Below are positions 26,481 through 40,900 of a stretch of DNA of 64,000 bases, piece by piece (positions within the stretch are counted from its first letter, which is position 1; each line of letters opens with the position of its first letter). The notes beneath the pieces were generated by a model that worked only from the letters and a program-made list of their open reading frames with translations, was not told where the DNA came from and did not search any database. Made by a program: the position numbers and the translations under genes. The DNA is from Viola odorata (taxonomy: Eukaryota; Streptophyta; Magnoliopsida; Malpighiales; Violaceae), in NCBI GenBank assembly GCA_963691705.1, contig OY829537.1, positions 56,644,304 to 56,708,303 on the forward strand, given 5' to 3'.

Positions 26481-29400
26481 AATGATGACATGCTCAATTT
26501 AAGGAATGTTCAAAAATGTAGTTTTTTTTTCCATGTTAAAACGTGCCTCACATGCTAAGTTTTCATGCCAATTTCATTTCCTTTACTTCAATTTGATTGT
26601 ATGATGTCTTGAGTAATTAAAAGCAATATATGCATATTAATTACCTTGTTATTTCATGTGAAATTTTGCCACTGTTTCCATTTTAAAAACTTGCTATTTT
26701 TCGTGGATTTGAGTTGCTGCCATGCTTGGGGTTTATTTGGGGTTTATTTGGGGTTGATTTGAGTGAGTTCTAACATGTAAGTGTCACCTTGGTCACCAGC
26801 CATGGCGCCAGCGACGTGATGAGGAAGAAGAGAGTGGGTTTGGCGGGAAAGAAAGGAAAGAAAGGTGATGGGCTTGGCTTTTGCGAAGCGCATTTGTTTT
26901 AACTTAAATTTTGGATTAATTTCAATCCTATTTTTTGTTGTCCAAATTTTGAAAATGGGCCTAAGCCCGGCCCATTTGATTTTCGTATCTTTAAACGTCG
27001 CATTATTTTCGTGCATTATTTTCGTGTTTTATTTAAATGTTCGAATGCCATGTTTATTAAATTGTATGCTTATATCGTATGGTTGTTTAATATTTCGTAT
27101 AAATGAGTGATTAATTATTTTGTCTTGTAGTAATTCTTTTAATTATTTATCTCAGTTGTTGTAATAATTAGTGAATGCTTTAATTATTTCACATGTTGTA
27201 ATAATTAGCTAGATTAATTATTCCGATCTCCAATTTGTAATAATTCTTGAGGTAATTAGTAAAAATCGTGTATGTTCGCTATACTTACGCTATTATTGCT
27301 CGTTGCTCATCGCTCGCGGCTCGTCAAAAAAGGTAAGATTAACTTAAACTCTTTTATTTATTTTTTTATACTTTGAATGAATGTCTTTTAGACACTCATG
27401 AACGAAATAAAGTGTGAAGGCCCAAGATGCTCGCTGGTATATATTTGTCACTGCTTACGTCTAAACGATGTCATGGATATAAGAGTTAATAGACACGACC
27501 GTGTATGTCATATAATTTCTAATGAACGCACAACTTATCCGCGATGTGGTAAAATGATGACATGCTCAATTTAAGGAATGTTCAAAAACGTAGTTTTTTC
27601 TTTTTAATGCTAAAACTTGCCTCACAAGCTAAGTTTTCATGCCAATTTCATTTCATTTGCTTTAATTTGATTGTATGATGTCTTGAGCAATTAATAGCAA
27701 TATATGGATATTAATTAGCTTGTTATTTCATGTGAAATTTGCCACTGTTTCCGTTTAAAAAACTTGCTATTCTTCTTGGATTTGAGTTGCTGCCATGCTT
27801 GGGGTTGATTTGAGTGAGTTCTAACATGTAAGTGTCACCTTGGTCGCCAAACATGGCGTCGCTGACGTGATGAGGTAGAAGAGAGTGGATTTGGCGGGAG
27901 AGAAAGGAAAGAAAGGTGATGGGCTTGGCTTTTGCGAAGCCCATTTGTTTTAACTAAAATTTTGGATTAATTCCAAGCCCATTTTTTGTTCTCCAAATTT
28001 AGAAAATGGGCCTAAGCCCGGCCCATTAGATTTTCGTATCTCAAATCGTCGCATTATTTTCGTGCATCATTTTCGTGTTTTATTTAAATGTTCGTATGCC
28101 ATGTTTATTAAATTGGATGCTTAAATCGTATGGTTGTTTAATATTTCATATAAATGCTTGATTAATTATTTTGGCTTGTTGTAATTCTCTTAATTATTTA
28201 TCTCAGTTGTTGCAATAATTAGTTAATGCTTTAATTATTTCACTTGTTGTAATAATTAGCTAGATTAATTATTCCGATCTCCAATTTGTAATAATTAGGG
28301 AGGTAATTAGTAAAAATCGTGTATGTTCGCTATACTTACGCTATTATTGCTCGTTGCTCATCGTTCGGGGCTCGTAAAAAATGGTAAGATTAACTTAAAC
28401 TCTTTTATTTATTTTTTTATGCTTTGAATGAATGTCTTTTAGACACTCATGAACGAAATAAAGCGTGAAGGCCCAAGATGCTCGCAGGGATATATTTGTG
28501 ACTGCTTATGTCTAAAACATGTCATGGACATAAGAGTTAATAGACACGACCGTGTATGTCATATAATTTCTAATGAACGCACAAGTTATCCGCGATGTGA
28601 TAAAATGATGACATGCTAAATTTAAGGAATGTAAAAAAATGTAGTTTTTTCTTTTTCATGCTAAAAATTGCCTCACATGCTAAGTTTTCATGCCAATTTC
28701 ATTTCCTTTGCTTCAATTTGATTGTATGATGTCATTAGTAATTAATAGCAATATATGCATATTTATTAGCTTGTAATTTGATGAGAAATTTACCACTGTT
28801 TCCGTTTAAAAAACTTGCTATTTTTTGTGGATTTGAGTTGCTGCCATGCTTGGGGTTGATTTGAGTGAGTTCTAACATGTAAGTGTCACCTTCGTCGCCA
28901 AACATGGCGTCGCCGACGTGATGAGGAAGAAGAGAGTGGGTTTGGCAGGAGAGAAAGGAAAGAAAGGTGATGGGCTTGGCTTTTGCGAAGCCCATTTGTT
29001 TTAACTTAAATTTTGGATTAATTCCAAGCCCATTTTTTTGTTGTCCAAATTTTGAAAATGGGCCTAAGCCCGACCCATTTGATTTTCGTATCTTTAAACG
29101 TCGCATTATTTTCGTGCAACATTTTCGTGTTTTATTTAAATTATCGTATGCCTTGTTTATTAAATTGTATGCTTAAATCGTATGGTTGTTTAATATTTCG
29201 TATAAATGAGTGATTAATTATTTTGGCTTGTTGTAATTCTTTTAATTATTTATCACAGTTGTTGTAATAATTAGTGAATGCTTTAATTATTTCACATGTT
29301 GTAATAATTAGCTAGATTAATTATTCCGATCTCCAATTTGTAATAATTAGGGAGGTAATTAGAAAAAATCGTGTATGTTCGCTATACTTACGCTATTATT

Positions 29401-30720
29401 GCTCGTTGTTCATCGTTCGGGGCTCGTATAAAATGGTAAGATTAACTTAAACTCTTTTATTTATTTTTTTATGCTTTGAATGAATGTCTTTTAGACACTC
29501 ATGAACGAAATAAAGCGTGAAGGCCCAAGATGCTCGCAGGGATATATTTGTGACTGCTTATGTCTGAAACATGTCATGGATATAAGAGTTAATAGACACG
29601 ACCGTGTATCTCATATAATTTCTAATGAACGCACAAGTTATCCGCGATGTGAGAAAATGATGACATGCTCAATTTAAGGAATGTTCAAAAACGTAGTTTT
29701 TTCTTTTTCATGCTAGAACTTGCCTCACATGCTAAGTTTTCATGCCAATTTCATTTCCTTTGCTTCAATTTGATTGTATGATGTCTTGAGTAATTAATAG
29801 CAATATATACATATTAATTAGCTTGTTATTTGATGTGAAATTTTGCCACTGTTTCCGTTTAAAAAACTTGCTATTTTTTGTGGATTTGAGTTGCTGCCAT
29901 GCTTGGGGTTGATTTGGCGTTGATTTGAGTGAGTTCTAACATGTAAGTGTCACCTTGGTCGCCAAACATGGCGTCGCCGACGTGATGAGGAAGAAGAGAG
30001 TGGGTTTGGCGGGAGAGAAAGAAAAGAAAGGTGATGGGCTTGGCTTTTGCGAAGCCCATTTGTTTTAACTTAAATTTTGGATTAATTCCAAGCCCATTTT
30101 TTTGTTGTCCAAATTTTGAAAATGGGCCTAAGCCCGACCCATTTGATTTTCGTATCTTTAAACGTCGCATTATTTTCGTGCATCATTTTCGTGTTTTATT
30201 TAAATGTTCGTATGCCTTGTTTATTAAATTGTATGCTTAAATCGTATGGTTGTTTAATATTTCGTATAAATGAGTGATTAATTATTTTGGCTTGTTGTAA
30301 ATCTTTTAATTATTTATCACAGTTGTTGTAATAATTAGTGAATGCTTTAATTATTTCACATGTTGTAATAATTAGCTAGATTAATTATTCCGATCTCCAA
30401 TTTGTAATAATTAGGGAGGTAATTAGAAAAAATCGTGTATGTTCGCTATACTTACGCTATTATTGCTCGTTGTTCATCGTTCGGGGCTCGTATAAAATGG
30501 TAAGATTAACTTAAACTCTTTTATTTATTTTTTTTATGTTTTGAATGAATGTCGTTTAGACACTCATGAACGAAATAAAGCGTGAAGGCCCAAGATGCTC
30601 GCAGGGATATATTTGTGACTGCTTATGTCTAAAACATGTCATGGATATAAGAGTTAATAGACACGACCGTGTATGTCATATAATTTCTAATGAACGCACA
30701 AGTTATCCGCGATGTGATAA
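26481..30720. repeat. Satellite higher-order repeat B, copy 3 (4240 bp)
   Basis: Monomers 26481-27552, 27553-28603, 28604-29655 and 29656-30720. Almost the same sequence as copy 4: one difference is AGTGTGAAGG at 27411 against AGCGTGAAGG at 31651. It shares TTTGGCAGGAGAG (about 28945) with copy 2, where copy 4 has TTTGGCGGGAGAG. Confidence 0.9.
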
Positions 30721-33700
30721 AATGATGACATGCTCAATTTAAGGAATGTTCAAAAATGTAGTTTTTTTTTCCATGTTAAAACGTGCCTCACATGCTAAGT
30801 TTTCATGCCAATTTCATTTCCTTTACTTCAATTTGATTGTATGATGTCTTGAGTAATTAAAAGCAATATATGCATATTAATTACCTTGTTATTTCATGTG
30901 AAATTTTGCCACTGTTTCCATTTTAAAAACTTGCTATTTTTCGTGGATTTGAGTTGCTGCCATGCTTGGGGTTTATTTGGGGTTTATTTGGGGTTGATTT
31001 GAGTGAGTTCTAACATGTAAGTGTCACCTTGGTCACCAGCCATGGCGCCAGCGACGTGATGAGGAAGAAGAGAGTGGGTTTGGCGGGAAAGAAAGGAAAG
31101 AAAGGTGATGGGCTTGGCTTTTGCGAAGCGCATTTGTTTTAACTTAAATTTTGGATTAATTTCAATCCTATTTTTTGTTGTCCAAATTTTGAAAATGGGC
31201 CTAAGCCCGGCCCATTTGATTTTCGTATCTTTAAACGTCGCATTATTTTCGTGCATTATTTTCGTGTTTTATTTAAATGTTCGAATGCCATGTTTATTAA
31301 ATTGTATGCTTATATCGTATGGTTGTTTAATATTTCGTATAAATGAGTGATTAATTATTTTGTCTTGTAGTAATTCTTTTAATTATTTATCTCAGTTGTT
31401 GTAATAATTAGTGAATGCTTTAATTATTTCACATGTTGTAATAATTAGCTAGATTAATTATTCCGATCTCCAATTTGTAATAATTCTTGAGGTAATTAGT
31501 AAAAATCGTGTATGTTCGCTATACTTACGCTATTATTGCTCGTTGCTCATCGCTCGCGGCTCGTCAAAAAAGGTAAGATTAACTTAAACTCTTTTATTTA
31601 TTTTTTTATACTTTGAATGAATGTCTTTTAGACACTCATGAACGAAATAAAGCGTGAAGGCCCAAGATGCTCGCTGGTATATATTTGTCACTGCTTACGT
31701 CTAAACGATGTCATGGATATAAGAGTTAATAGACACGACCGTGTATGTCATATAATTTCTAATGAACGCACAACTTATCCGCGATGTGGTAAAATGATGA
31801 CATGCTCAATTTAAGGAATGTTCAAAAACGTAGTTTTTTCTTTTTAATGCTAAAACTTGCCTCACAAGCTAAGTTTTCATGCCAATTTCATTTCATTTGC
31901 TTTAATTTGATTGTATGATGTCTTGAGCAATTAATAGCAATATATGGATATTAATTAGCTTGTTATTTCATGTGAAATTTGCCACTGTTTCCGTTTAAAA
32001 AACTTGCTATTCTTCTTGGATTTGAGTTGCTGCCATGCTTGGGGTTGATTTGAGTGAGTTCTAACATGTAAGTGTCACCTTGGTCGCCAAACATGGCGTC
32101 GCTGACGTGATGAGGTAGAAGAGAGTGGATTTGGCGGGAGAGAAAGGAAAGAAAGGTGATGGGCTTGGCTTTTGCGAAGCCCATTTGTTTTAACTAAAAT
32201 TTTGGATTAATTCCAAGCCCATTTTTTGTTCTCCAAATTTAGAAAATGGGCCTAAGCCCGGCCCATTAGATTTTCGTATCTCAAATCGTCGCATTATTTT
32301 CGTGCATCATTTTCGTGTTTTATTTAAATGTTCGTATGCCATGTTTATTAAATTGGATGCTTAAATCGTATGGTTGTTTAATATTTCATATAAATGCTTG
32401 ATTAATTATTTTGGCTTGTTGTAATTCTCTTAATTATTTATCTCAGTTGTTGCAATAATTAGTTAATGCTTTAATTATTTCACTTGTTGTAATAATTAGC
32501 TAGATTAATTATTCCGATCTCCAATTTGTAATAATTAGGGAGGTAATTAGTAAAAATCGTGTATGTTCGCTATACTTACGCTATTATTGCTCGTTGCTCA
32601 TCGTTCGGGGCTCGTAAAAAATGGTAAGATTAACTTAAACTCTTTTATTTATTTTTTTATGCTTTCAATGAATGTCTTTTAGACACTCATGAACGAAATA
32701 AAGCGTGAAGGCCCAAGATGCTCGCAGGGATATATTTGTGACTGCTTATGTCTAAAACATGTCATGGACATAAGAGTTAATAGACACGAACGTGTATGTC
32801 ATATAATTTCTAATAAACGCACAAGTTATCCGCGATGTGATAAAATGATGACATGCTAAATTTAAGGAATGTTAAAAAATGTAGTTTTTTCTTTTTCATG
32901 CTAAAAATTGCCTCACATGCTAAGTTTTCATGCCAATTTCATTTCCTTTGCTTCAATTTGATTGTATGATGTCATTAGTAATTAATAGCAATATATGCAT
33001 ATTTATTAGCTTGTAATTTGATGAGAAATTTACCACTGTTTCCGTTTAAAAAACTTGCTATTTTTTGTGGATTTGAGTTGCTGCCATGCTTGGGGTTGAT
33101 TTGAGTGAGTTCTAACATGTAAGTGTCACCTTCGTCGCCAAACATGGCGTCGCCGACGTGATGAGGAAGAAGAGAGTGGGTTTGGCGGGAGAGAAAGGAA
33201 AGAAAGGTGATGGGCTTGGCTTTTGCGAAGCCCATTTGTTTTAACTTAAATTTTGGATTAATTCCAAGCCCATTTTTTTGTTGTCCAAATTTTGAAAATG
33301 GGCCTAAGCCCGACCCATTTGATTTTCGTATCTTTAAACGTCGCATTATTTTCGTGCAACATTTTCGTGTTTTATTTAAATTATCGTATGCCTTGTTTAT
33401 TAAATTGTATGCTTAAATCGTATGGTTGTTTAATATTTCGTATAAATGAGTGATTAATTATTTTGGCTTGTTGTAATTCTTTTAATTATTTATCACAGTT
33501 GTTGTAATAATTAGTGAATGCTTTAATTATTTCACATGTTGTAATAATTAGCTAGATTAATTATTCCGATCTCCAATTTGTAATAATTAGGGAGGTAATT
33601 AGAAAAAATCGTGTATGTTCGCTATACTTACGCTATTATTGCTCGTTGTTCATCGTTCGGGGCTCGTATAAAATGGTAAGATTAACTTAAACTCTTTGAT

Positions 33701-34969
33701 TTATTTTTTTATGCTTTGAATGAATGTCTTTTAGACACTCATGAACGAAATAAAGCGTGAAGGCCCAAGATGCTCGCAGGGATATATTTGTGACTGCTTA
33801 TGTCTGAAACATGTCATGGATATAAGAGTTAATAGACACGACCGTGTATCTCATATAATTTCTAATGAACGCACAAGTTATCCGCGATGTGAGAAAATGA
33901 TGACATGCTCAATTTAAGGAATGTTCAAAAACGTAGTTTTTTCTTTTTCATGCTAGAACTTGCCTCACATGCTAACTTTTCATGCCAATTTCATTTCCTT
34001 TGCTTCAATTTGATTGAATGATGTCTTGAGTAATTAATAGCAATATATACATATTAATTAGCTTGTTATTTCATGTGAAATTTTGCCACTGTTTCCATTT
34101 AAAAAACTTGCTATTTTTCGTGGATTTGAGTTGCTGCCATGCTTGGGGTTTATTTGGGGTTTATTTGGGGTTGATTTGAGTGAGTTCTAACATGTAAGTG
34201 TCACCTTGGTCACCAGCCATGGCGCCAGCGACGTGATGAGGAAGAAGAGAGTGGGTTTGGCGGGAAAGAAAGGAAAGAAAGGTGATGGGCTTGGCTTTTG
34301 CGAAGCGCATTTGTTTTAACTTAAATTTTGGATTAATTTCAATCCTATTTTTTGTTGTCCAAATTTTGAAAATGGGCCTAAGCCCGCCCCATTAGATTTT
34401 CGTATGTTAAAACATCGCATTATTTTCGTGCATTATTTTCGTGTTTTATTTAAATGTTCGTATGCCATGTTTATTAAATTGTATGCTTAAATCGTATGGT
34501 TGTTTAATATTTCGTATAAATGAGTGATTAATTATTTTGTCTTGTAGTAATTCTTTTAATTATTTATCTCAGTTGTTGTAATAATTAGTGAATGCTTTAA
34601 TTATTTCACATGTTGTAATAATTAGCTAGATTAATTATTCCGATCTCCAATTTGTAATAATTCTTGAGGTAATTAGTAAAAATCGTGTATGTTCGCTATA
34701 CTTACGCTATTATTGCTCGTAGCTCATCGCTCGCGGCTCGTCAAAAATGGTAAGATTAACTTAAACACTTTTATTTATTTTTTTATACTTTGAATGAATG
34801 TCTTTTAGACACTCATGAACGAAATAAAGCGTGAAGGCCCAAGATGCTCGCAGGGATATATTTGTCACTGCTTACGTCTAAACGATGTCATGGATATAAG
34901 TGTTAATAGACACGACCGTGTATGTCATATAATTTCTAATGAACGCACAACTTATCCGCGATGTGGTAA
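30721..34969. repeat. Satellite higher-order repeat B, copy 4, ending in a chimeric monomer
   Basis: Monomers 30721-31792, 31793-32843, 32844-33895 and 33896-34969. The first three match copies 2 and 3. The fourth begins as the 25416/29656 type (CATGCTAGAACTTGCC, CAATATATACAT) and switches near 34040-34070 to the 22241/26481 type (TTATTTCATGTG, tandem GGGGTTTATTT). This is a crossover inside a monomer, at the edge of the homogenised domain. Confidence 0.87.
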
Positions 34970-37900
34970 AATGATGACATGCTCAATTTAAGGAATGTTC
35001 AAAAACGTAGTTTTTTCTTTTTAATGCTAAAACTTGCCTCACAAGCTAAGTTTTCATGCCAATTTCATTTCATTTGCTTTAATTTGATTGTATGATGTCT
35101 TGAGCAATTAATAGCAATATATGGATATTAATTAGCTTGTTATTTCATGTGAAATTTGCCACTGTTTTCGTTTAAAAAACTTGCTATTCTTCTTGGATTT
35201 GAGTTGCTGCCATGCTTGGGGTTGATTTGAGTGAGTTCTAACATGTAAGTGTCACCTTGGTCGCCAAACATGGCGTCGCTGACGTGATGAGGAAGAAGAG
35301 AGTGGATTTGGCGGGAGAGAAAGGAAAGAAAGGTGATGGGCTTGGCTTTTGCGAAGCCCATTTGTTTTAACTAAAATTTTGGATTAATTCCAAGCCCATT
35401 TTTTGTTCTCCAAATTTAGAAAATGGGCCTAAGCCCGGCCCATTAGATTTTCGTATCTCAAATCGTCGCATTATTTTCGTGCATCATTTTCGTGTTTTAT
35501 TTAAATGTTCGTATGCCATGTTTATTAAATTGGATGCTTAAATCGTATGGTTGTTTAATATTTCATATAAATGCTTGATTAAATATTTTGGCTTGTTGTA
35601 ATTCTCTTAATTATTTATCTCAGTTGTTGTAATAATTAGTTAATGCTTTAATTATTTCACTTGTTGTAATAATTAGCTAGATTAATTATTCCGATCTCCA
35701 ATTTGTAATAATTAGGGAGGTAATTAGTAAAAATCGTGTATGTTCGCTATACTTACGCTATTATTGCTCGTTGCTCATCGTTCGGGGCTCGTAAAAAATG
35801 GTAAGATTAACTTAAACTCTTTTATTTATTTTTTTATGCTTTGAATGAATGTCTTTTAGACACTCATGAACGAAATAAAGCGTGAAGGCCCAAGATGCTC
35901 GCAGGGATATATTTGTGACTGCTTATGTCTAAAACATGTCATGGATATAAGAGTTAATAGACACGACCGTGTATGTCATATAATTTCTAATGAACGCACA
36001 AGTTATCCGCGATGTGATAAAATGATGACATGCTCAATTTAAGGAATGTTTAAAAATGTAGTTTTTTTTTTCATGTTAAAACGTGCCTCACATGCTAAGT
36101 TTTCATGCCAATTTCATTTCCTTTGCTTCAATTTGATTCTATGATGTCTTGAGTAATTAAAAGCAATATATGCATATTAATTACCTTGTTATTTCATGTG
36201 AAATTTTGCCACTGTTTCCATTTAAAAAACTTGCTATTTTTCGTGGATTTGAGTTGCTGCCATGCTTGGCGTTTATTTGGGGTTTATTTGGGGTTGATTT
36301 GAGTGAGTTCTAACATGTAAGTGTCACCTTGGTCACCAGCCATGGCGCCAGCGACGTGATGAGGAAGAAGAGAGTCGGTTTGGCGGGAAAGAAAGGAAAG
36401 AAAGGTGATGGGCTTGGCTTTTGCGAAGCGCATTTGTTTTAACTTAAATTTTGGATTCATTTCAATCCTATTTTTTGTTGATCAAATTTTAAAAATGGGC
36501 CTAAGCTCGGCCCATTTGATTTTCGTATCTTTAAACGTCGCATTATTTTCGTGCATTATTTTCGTGTTTTATTTAAATGTTCGTATGCCATGTTTATTAA
36601 ATTGTATGCTTAAATCGTATGGTTGTTTAATATGTCGTATAAATGCTTGATTAATTAGTTTAGCTTGTTGTAATTCTTTTAATTATTTATCTCAGTTGTT
36701 GTAATAATTAGTTATTGCTTTAATTTTTTATGCTTTGAATGAATGTCTTTTAGACACTCATGAAAGAAATAAAGCGTGAACGCCCAAGATGCTCGCAGGG
36801 ATATATTTGTGACTGCTTACGTCTAAAAGATATCATGGATATAAGAGTTAATAGACACAACTGTGTATGTCATATAATTTCTAATGAACGCACAAGTTAT
36901 CCGTGATGTGATAAAATGATGACATGCTAAATTTAAGGAATGTTAAAAAATGTAGTTTTTTCTTTTTAATGCTAAAACTTGCCTCACATGCTAAGTTTTC
37001 ATGTCAATTTCATTTCCTTTGCTTCAATTTGATTGTATGATGTGTTGAGCAATTAATAGCAATATATGCATCTTAATTAGCTTGTTATTTCATGAGAAAT
37101 TTACCACTGTTTCTGTTTAAAAAACTTGCTATTTTTCATGCATTTGCGTTACTGCCATGCTTGGGGTTGATTTGAGTGAGTTCTAACATGTAAGTGGCAC
37201 CTTCGTCGCCGGATATGGCGTTGGCGACATGATGAGGAAGAAGAGTGTGGGTTTGGCGGGAAAGAAAGGAAAGAAATGTGATGGGCTTGGGTTTTGCGAA
37301 GCGCATTTGTTTTAAATTAAATTTTGGATTAGTTCCAATCCCATTTTTTGTTGTCCAAATTTAGAAAATAGGCCTAAGCCCGCCCCATTAGATTTTCGTA
37401 TGTTAAAACATCGCATTATTTTCGTGCATCATTTTCGTATTTTATTTAAATGTTCGTATGCCATGTTTATTAAATTGTATGCTTAAATTGTATGGTTGTT
37501 TAATGTGTCGTATAAATGCTTGATTAATTATTTTGACTTGTTGTAACTCTTTTAATTATTTATCTTAGTTGTTGTAATAATTAGTTCATGCTTTAATTAT
37601 TTCACTTGTTGTAATAATTAGCTAGATTAATTATTCCGATCTCCAATCTGTAATAATTAGGGAGGTAATTAGTAAAAATAGTGTATGTTCACTATACTTA
37701 CGCTATTCTTGCTCGTTGCTCATCGTTCGGGCTCGTCAAAAAAGGTAAGATTAACTTAAACTCTTTTATTTAATTTTTTATGCTTTGAATGAATGTCTTT
37801 TAGACACTCATGAACGAAATAAAGCGTGAAGGCCCAAGATGCTCGCAGGGATATATTTGTGACTGCTTACGTCTAAAACATATCATGGATATAAGAGTTA

Positions 37901-40900
37901 ATAGACACGACTGTGTATGTCATATAATTTCTAATGAACGCACAAGTTATCCGCGATGTGATAAAATGATGACATGCTCAATTTAAGGAATGTTAAAAAA
38001 CGTAGTTTTTTCTTTTTCATGCTAAAACTTGCCTCACATGCTAAGTTTTCATGCCAATTTCATTTCCTTTGCTTCAATTTGACTGTATGATGTCTTGAGT
38101 AATTAATAGCAATATATGCATATTTATTAGCTTGTTATTTGATGTGAAATTTTGCCATTGTTTCCGTTTAAAAAACTTGCTATTTTTCGTGCATTTAAGT
38201 TGCTGCCATGCTTGGGGTTGATTTGGGGTTGATTTTAGTGAGTTCCAACATGTAAGTGTCATCTTGGTCGCCGATCATGGCGTCAGGGACGAGATGAGGA
38301 AGAAAAGAGTGGGTTTGGTGGGAAAGAAAGGAAAGAAAGGTGATGGGCTTGGCTTTTGCAAAGCCCCTTTATTTTAAGTTAAATTTTGGATTAATTCCAA
38401 GCCCATTTTTTGTTGTCCAAATTTAGAAAATGGCCCTAAGCCCAGCCCATTAGATTTTCGTATGTTAAAACGTCGCATTATTTTTGTGCATCATTTTTGT
38501 GTTTTATTTAAATGTTCGTATGCCAGGTTTTTAAATTGTATGCTTAAATCTTATGGTTGTTTAATATTTCGTATAAATGCGTGATTAATTATTTTGTCTT
38601 GTAGTACTTCTTTTAATTATTTATCTCAGTTGTTGTAATAATTAGTGAATGCTTTAATTATTTCACATGTTGTAATAATTAGCTAGATTAATTATTCCGA
38701 TCTCCAATTTGTAATAATTCTTGAGGTAATTAGTAAAAATCGTGTATGTTCGCTATGTTCGCTATACTTACGCTATTATTGCTCGTTGCTCATCGTTCGC
38801 GGCTCGTCAAAAAAGGTAAGATCAACTTAAACTCTTTTATTTATTTATTTATGCTTTGAATGAATGTCTTTTAGACACTCAAGAACGAAATAAAGCGTGA
38901 AGGCCCAAGATGCTCGTAGGGATATATTTGTGACTGCTTACGTCTAAACCATGTCATGGATATAAGAGTTAATAGACACGACCGTCTATGTCATATAATT
39001 TCTAATGAACGCACAAGTTATCCGCGATGTGATAAAATGATGACATGCTCAAGTTAAGGAATGTTAAAAAATGTAGTTTTTTCTTTTTCATGCTAAAACT
39101 TGCCTCACATGCTAAGTTTTCATGCCAATTTCATTTTCTTTGCCTCAATTTGATTGTATGATGTCTTGAGTATTTAATAGCAATATGTGCATATTAATTA
39201 GCTTGTTATTTGATGTGAAATTTTGCCACTGTTTTCGTTTAAAAAACTTGCTATTTTTCGTGGATTTGAGTTGCTGCCATGCTTGGGGCTTATTTGGGGT
39301 TGATTTGAATGAGGTCTAACATGTAAGTGTGACCTTGGTCACCGGCCATGGCACCAGCGACGTGATGAGGAAGAAGGGAGTGGGTTTGGCTGGAAAGAAA
39401 GGAAGGAAAGGTAATGGGATTGGCTTTTGCGAAGCCCATTTGTTTTAACTTAAATTTTGGATTAATTCCACGCTCATTTTTTGTTGTCCAAATTTAGAAA
39501 ATGGGCCTAAGCCCGCCCCATTAGATTTTCGTATGTTAAAACGTCGCATTATTTTCGTGCATCATTTTCCTGTCTTATTTAAATTTTCGTATGCCATGTT
39601 TATTAAATTGTATGCTTAAATCATATGGTTGTTTAATATGTCGTATAAATGCTTGATTAATTATTTTGACTTGTTGTAATTCTTTTAATTATTTATCTTA
39701 GTTGTTGTAATAATTAGTTAATGCTTTAATTATTTCACTTGTTGTAATAATTAGCTAGATTAATTATTCCGATCTCCAATTTGTAATAATTAGGGAGGTA
39801 ATTAGGAAAAATCGTGTATGTTCGCTATACTTACGCAATTATTGCTCGTTGCTCATCGTTCGGGGCTCGTCAAAAATGGTAAGATTAACTTAAACTCTTT
39901 TACTTATTTTTTAATGGTTTAATTATTTCACTTGTTGTAATAATTAGCTAGATTAATTATTCCGATCTCCAATTTGTAATAATTAGGGAGATAATTAGGA
40001 AAAATCGTGTATGTTCACTATCTTACGCTATTATTGCTCGTTGCTCATCGTTCGGGGCTCGTCAAAAATGGTAAGATTAACTTAAACTCCTTTATTTATT
40101 TTTTTATGCTTTGAATGAATGTCTTTTAGACACTCATGAACGAAATAAAGCGTGAAGGCCCAAGATGCTCGCAGGGATATATTTGTGACTGCTTATGTCT
40201 AAACCATGTCATGGATATAAGAGTTAATAGACACGACCGTGTATGTCATATAATTTCTAATGAACGCACAAGTTATCCGCGATGTGATAAAATGATGACA
40301 TGCTAAATTTAAGGAATGTTAAAAAATGTAGTTTTTTCTTTTTAATGCTAAAACTTGCCTCACATGCTAAGTTTTCATGTCAATTTCATTTCCTTTGCTT
40401 CAATTTGATTGTATGATGTGTTGAGCAATTAATAGCAATATATGCATCTTAATTAGCTTGTTATTTCATGAGAAATTTACCACTGTTTCTGTTTAAAAAA
40501 CTTGCTATTTTTCATGGATTTGCGTTACTGCCATGCTTGGGGTTGATTTGAGTGAGTTCTAACATGTCATGGATATAATTGTTAATAGACACGATCGTGT
40601 ATGTCATATAATTTCTAATGAACGCACAAGTTATCCACGATGTGATAAAATGATGACATGCTCAATTTAAGGAATATTCAAAAACGTAGTTTTTTTCTTT
40701 TTCATGCTAAAACTTGCCTCACATGCTAAGTTTTCATACCAATTTCATTTCCTTTGCTTCAATTTGCTTGTATGATATCTTGAGTAATTAATAGCAATAT
40801 ATGCATATTAATTAGCTTGTTATTTCATGTGAAATTTGCCACTGTTTCCGTTTAAAAAACTTGCTACTTTTCTTGGATTTGAGTTGCTGCCATGCTTGGG

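Noticed and set aside
11757..36650. Recurring minus-strand frames of 62-123 codons (MRRLKIRKSNGSG...) and overlapping plus-strand frames of 66-81 codons
   Set aside because: They fall at the same place in each satellite monomer, overlap each other on opposite strands, are broken in many copies and contain no known domain. Their number reflects the repeat, not selection.
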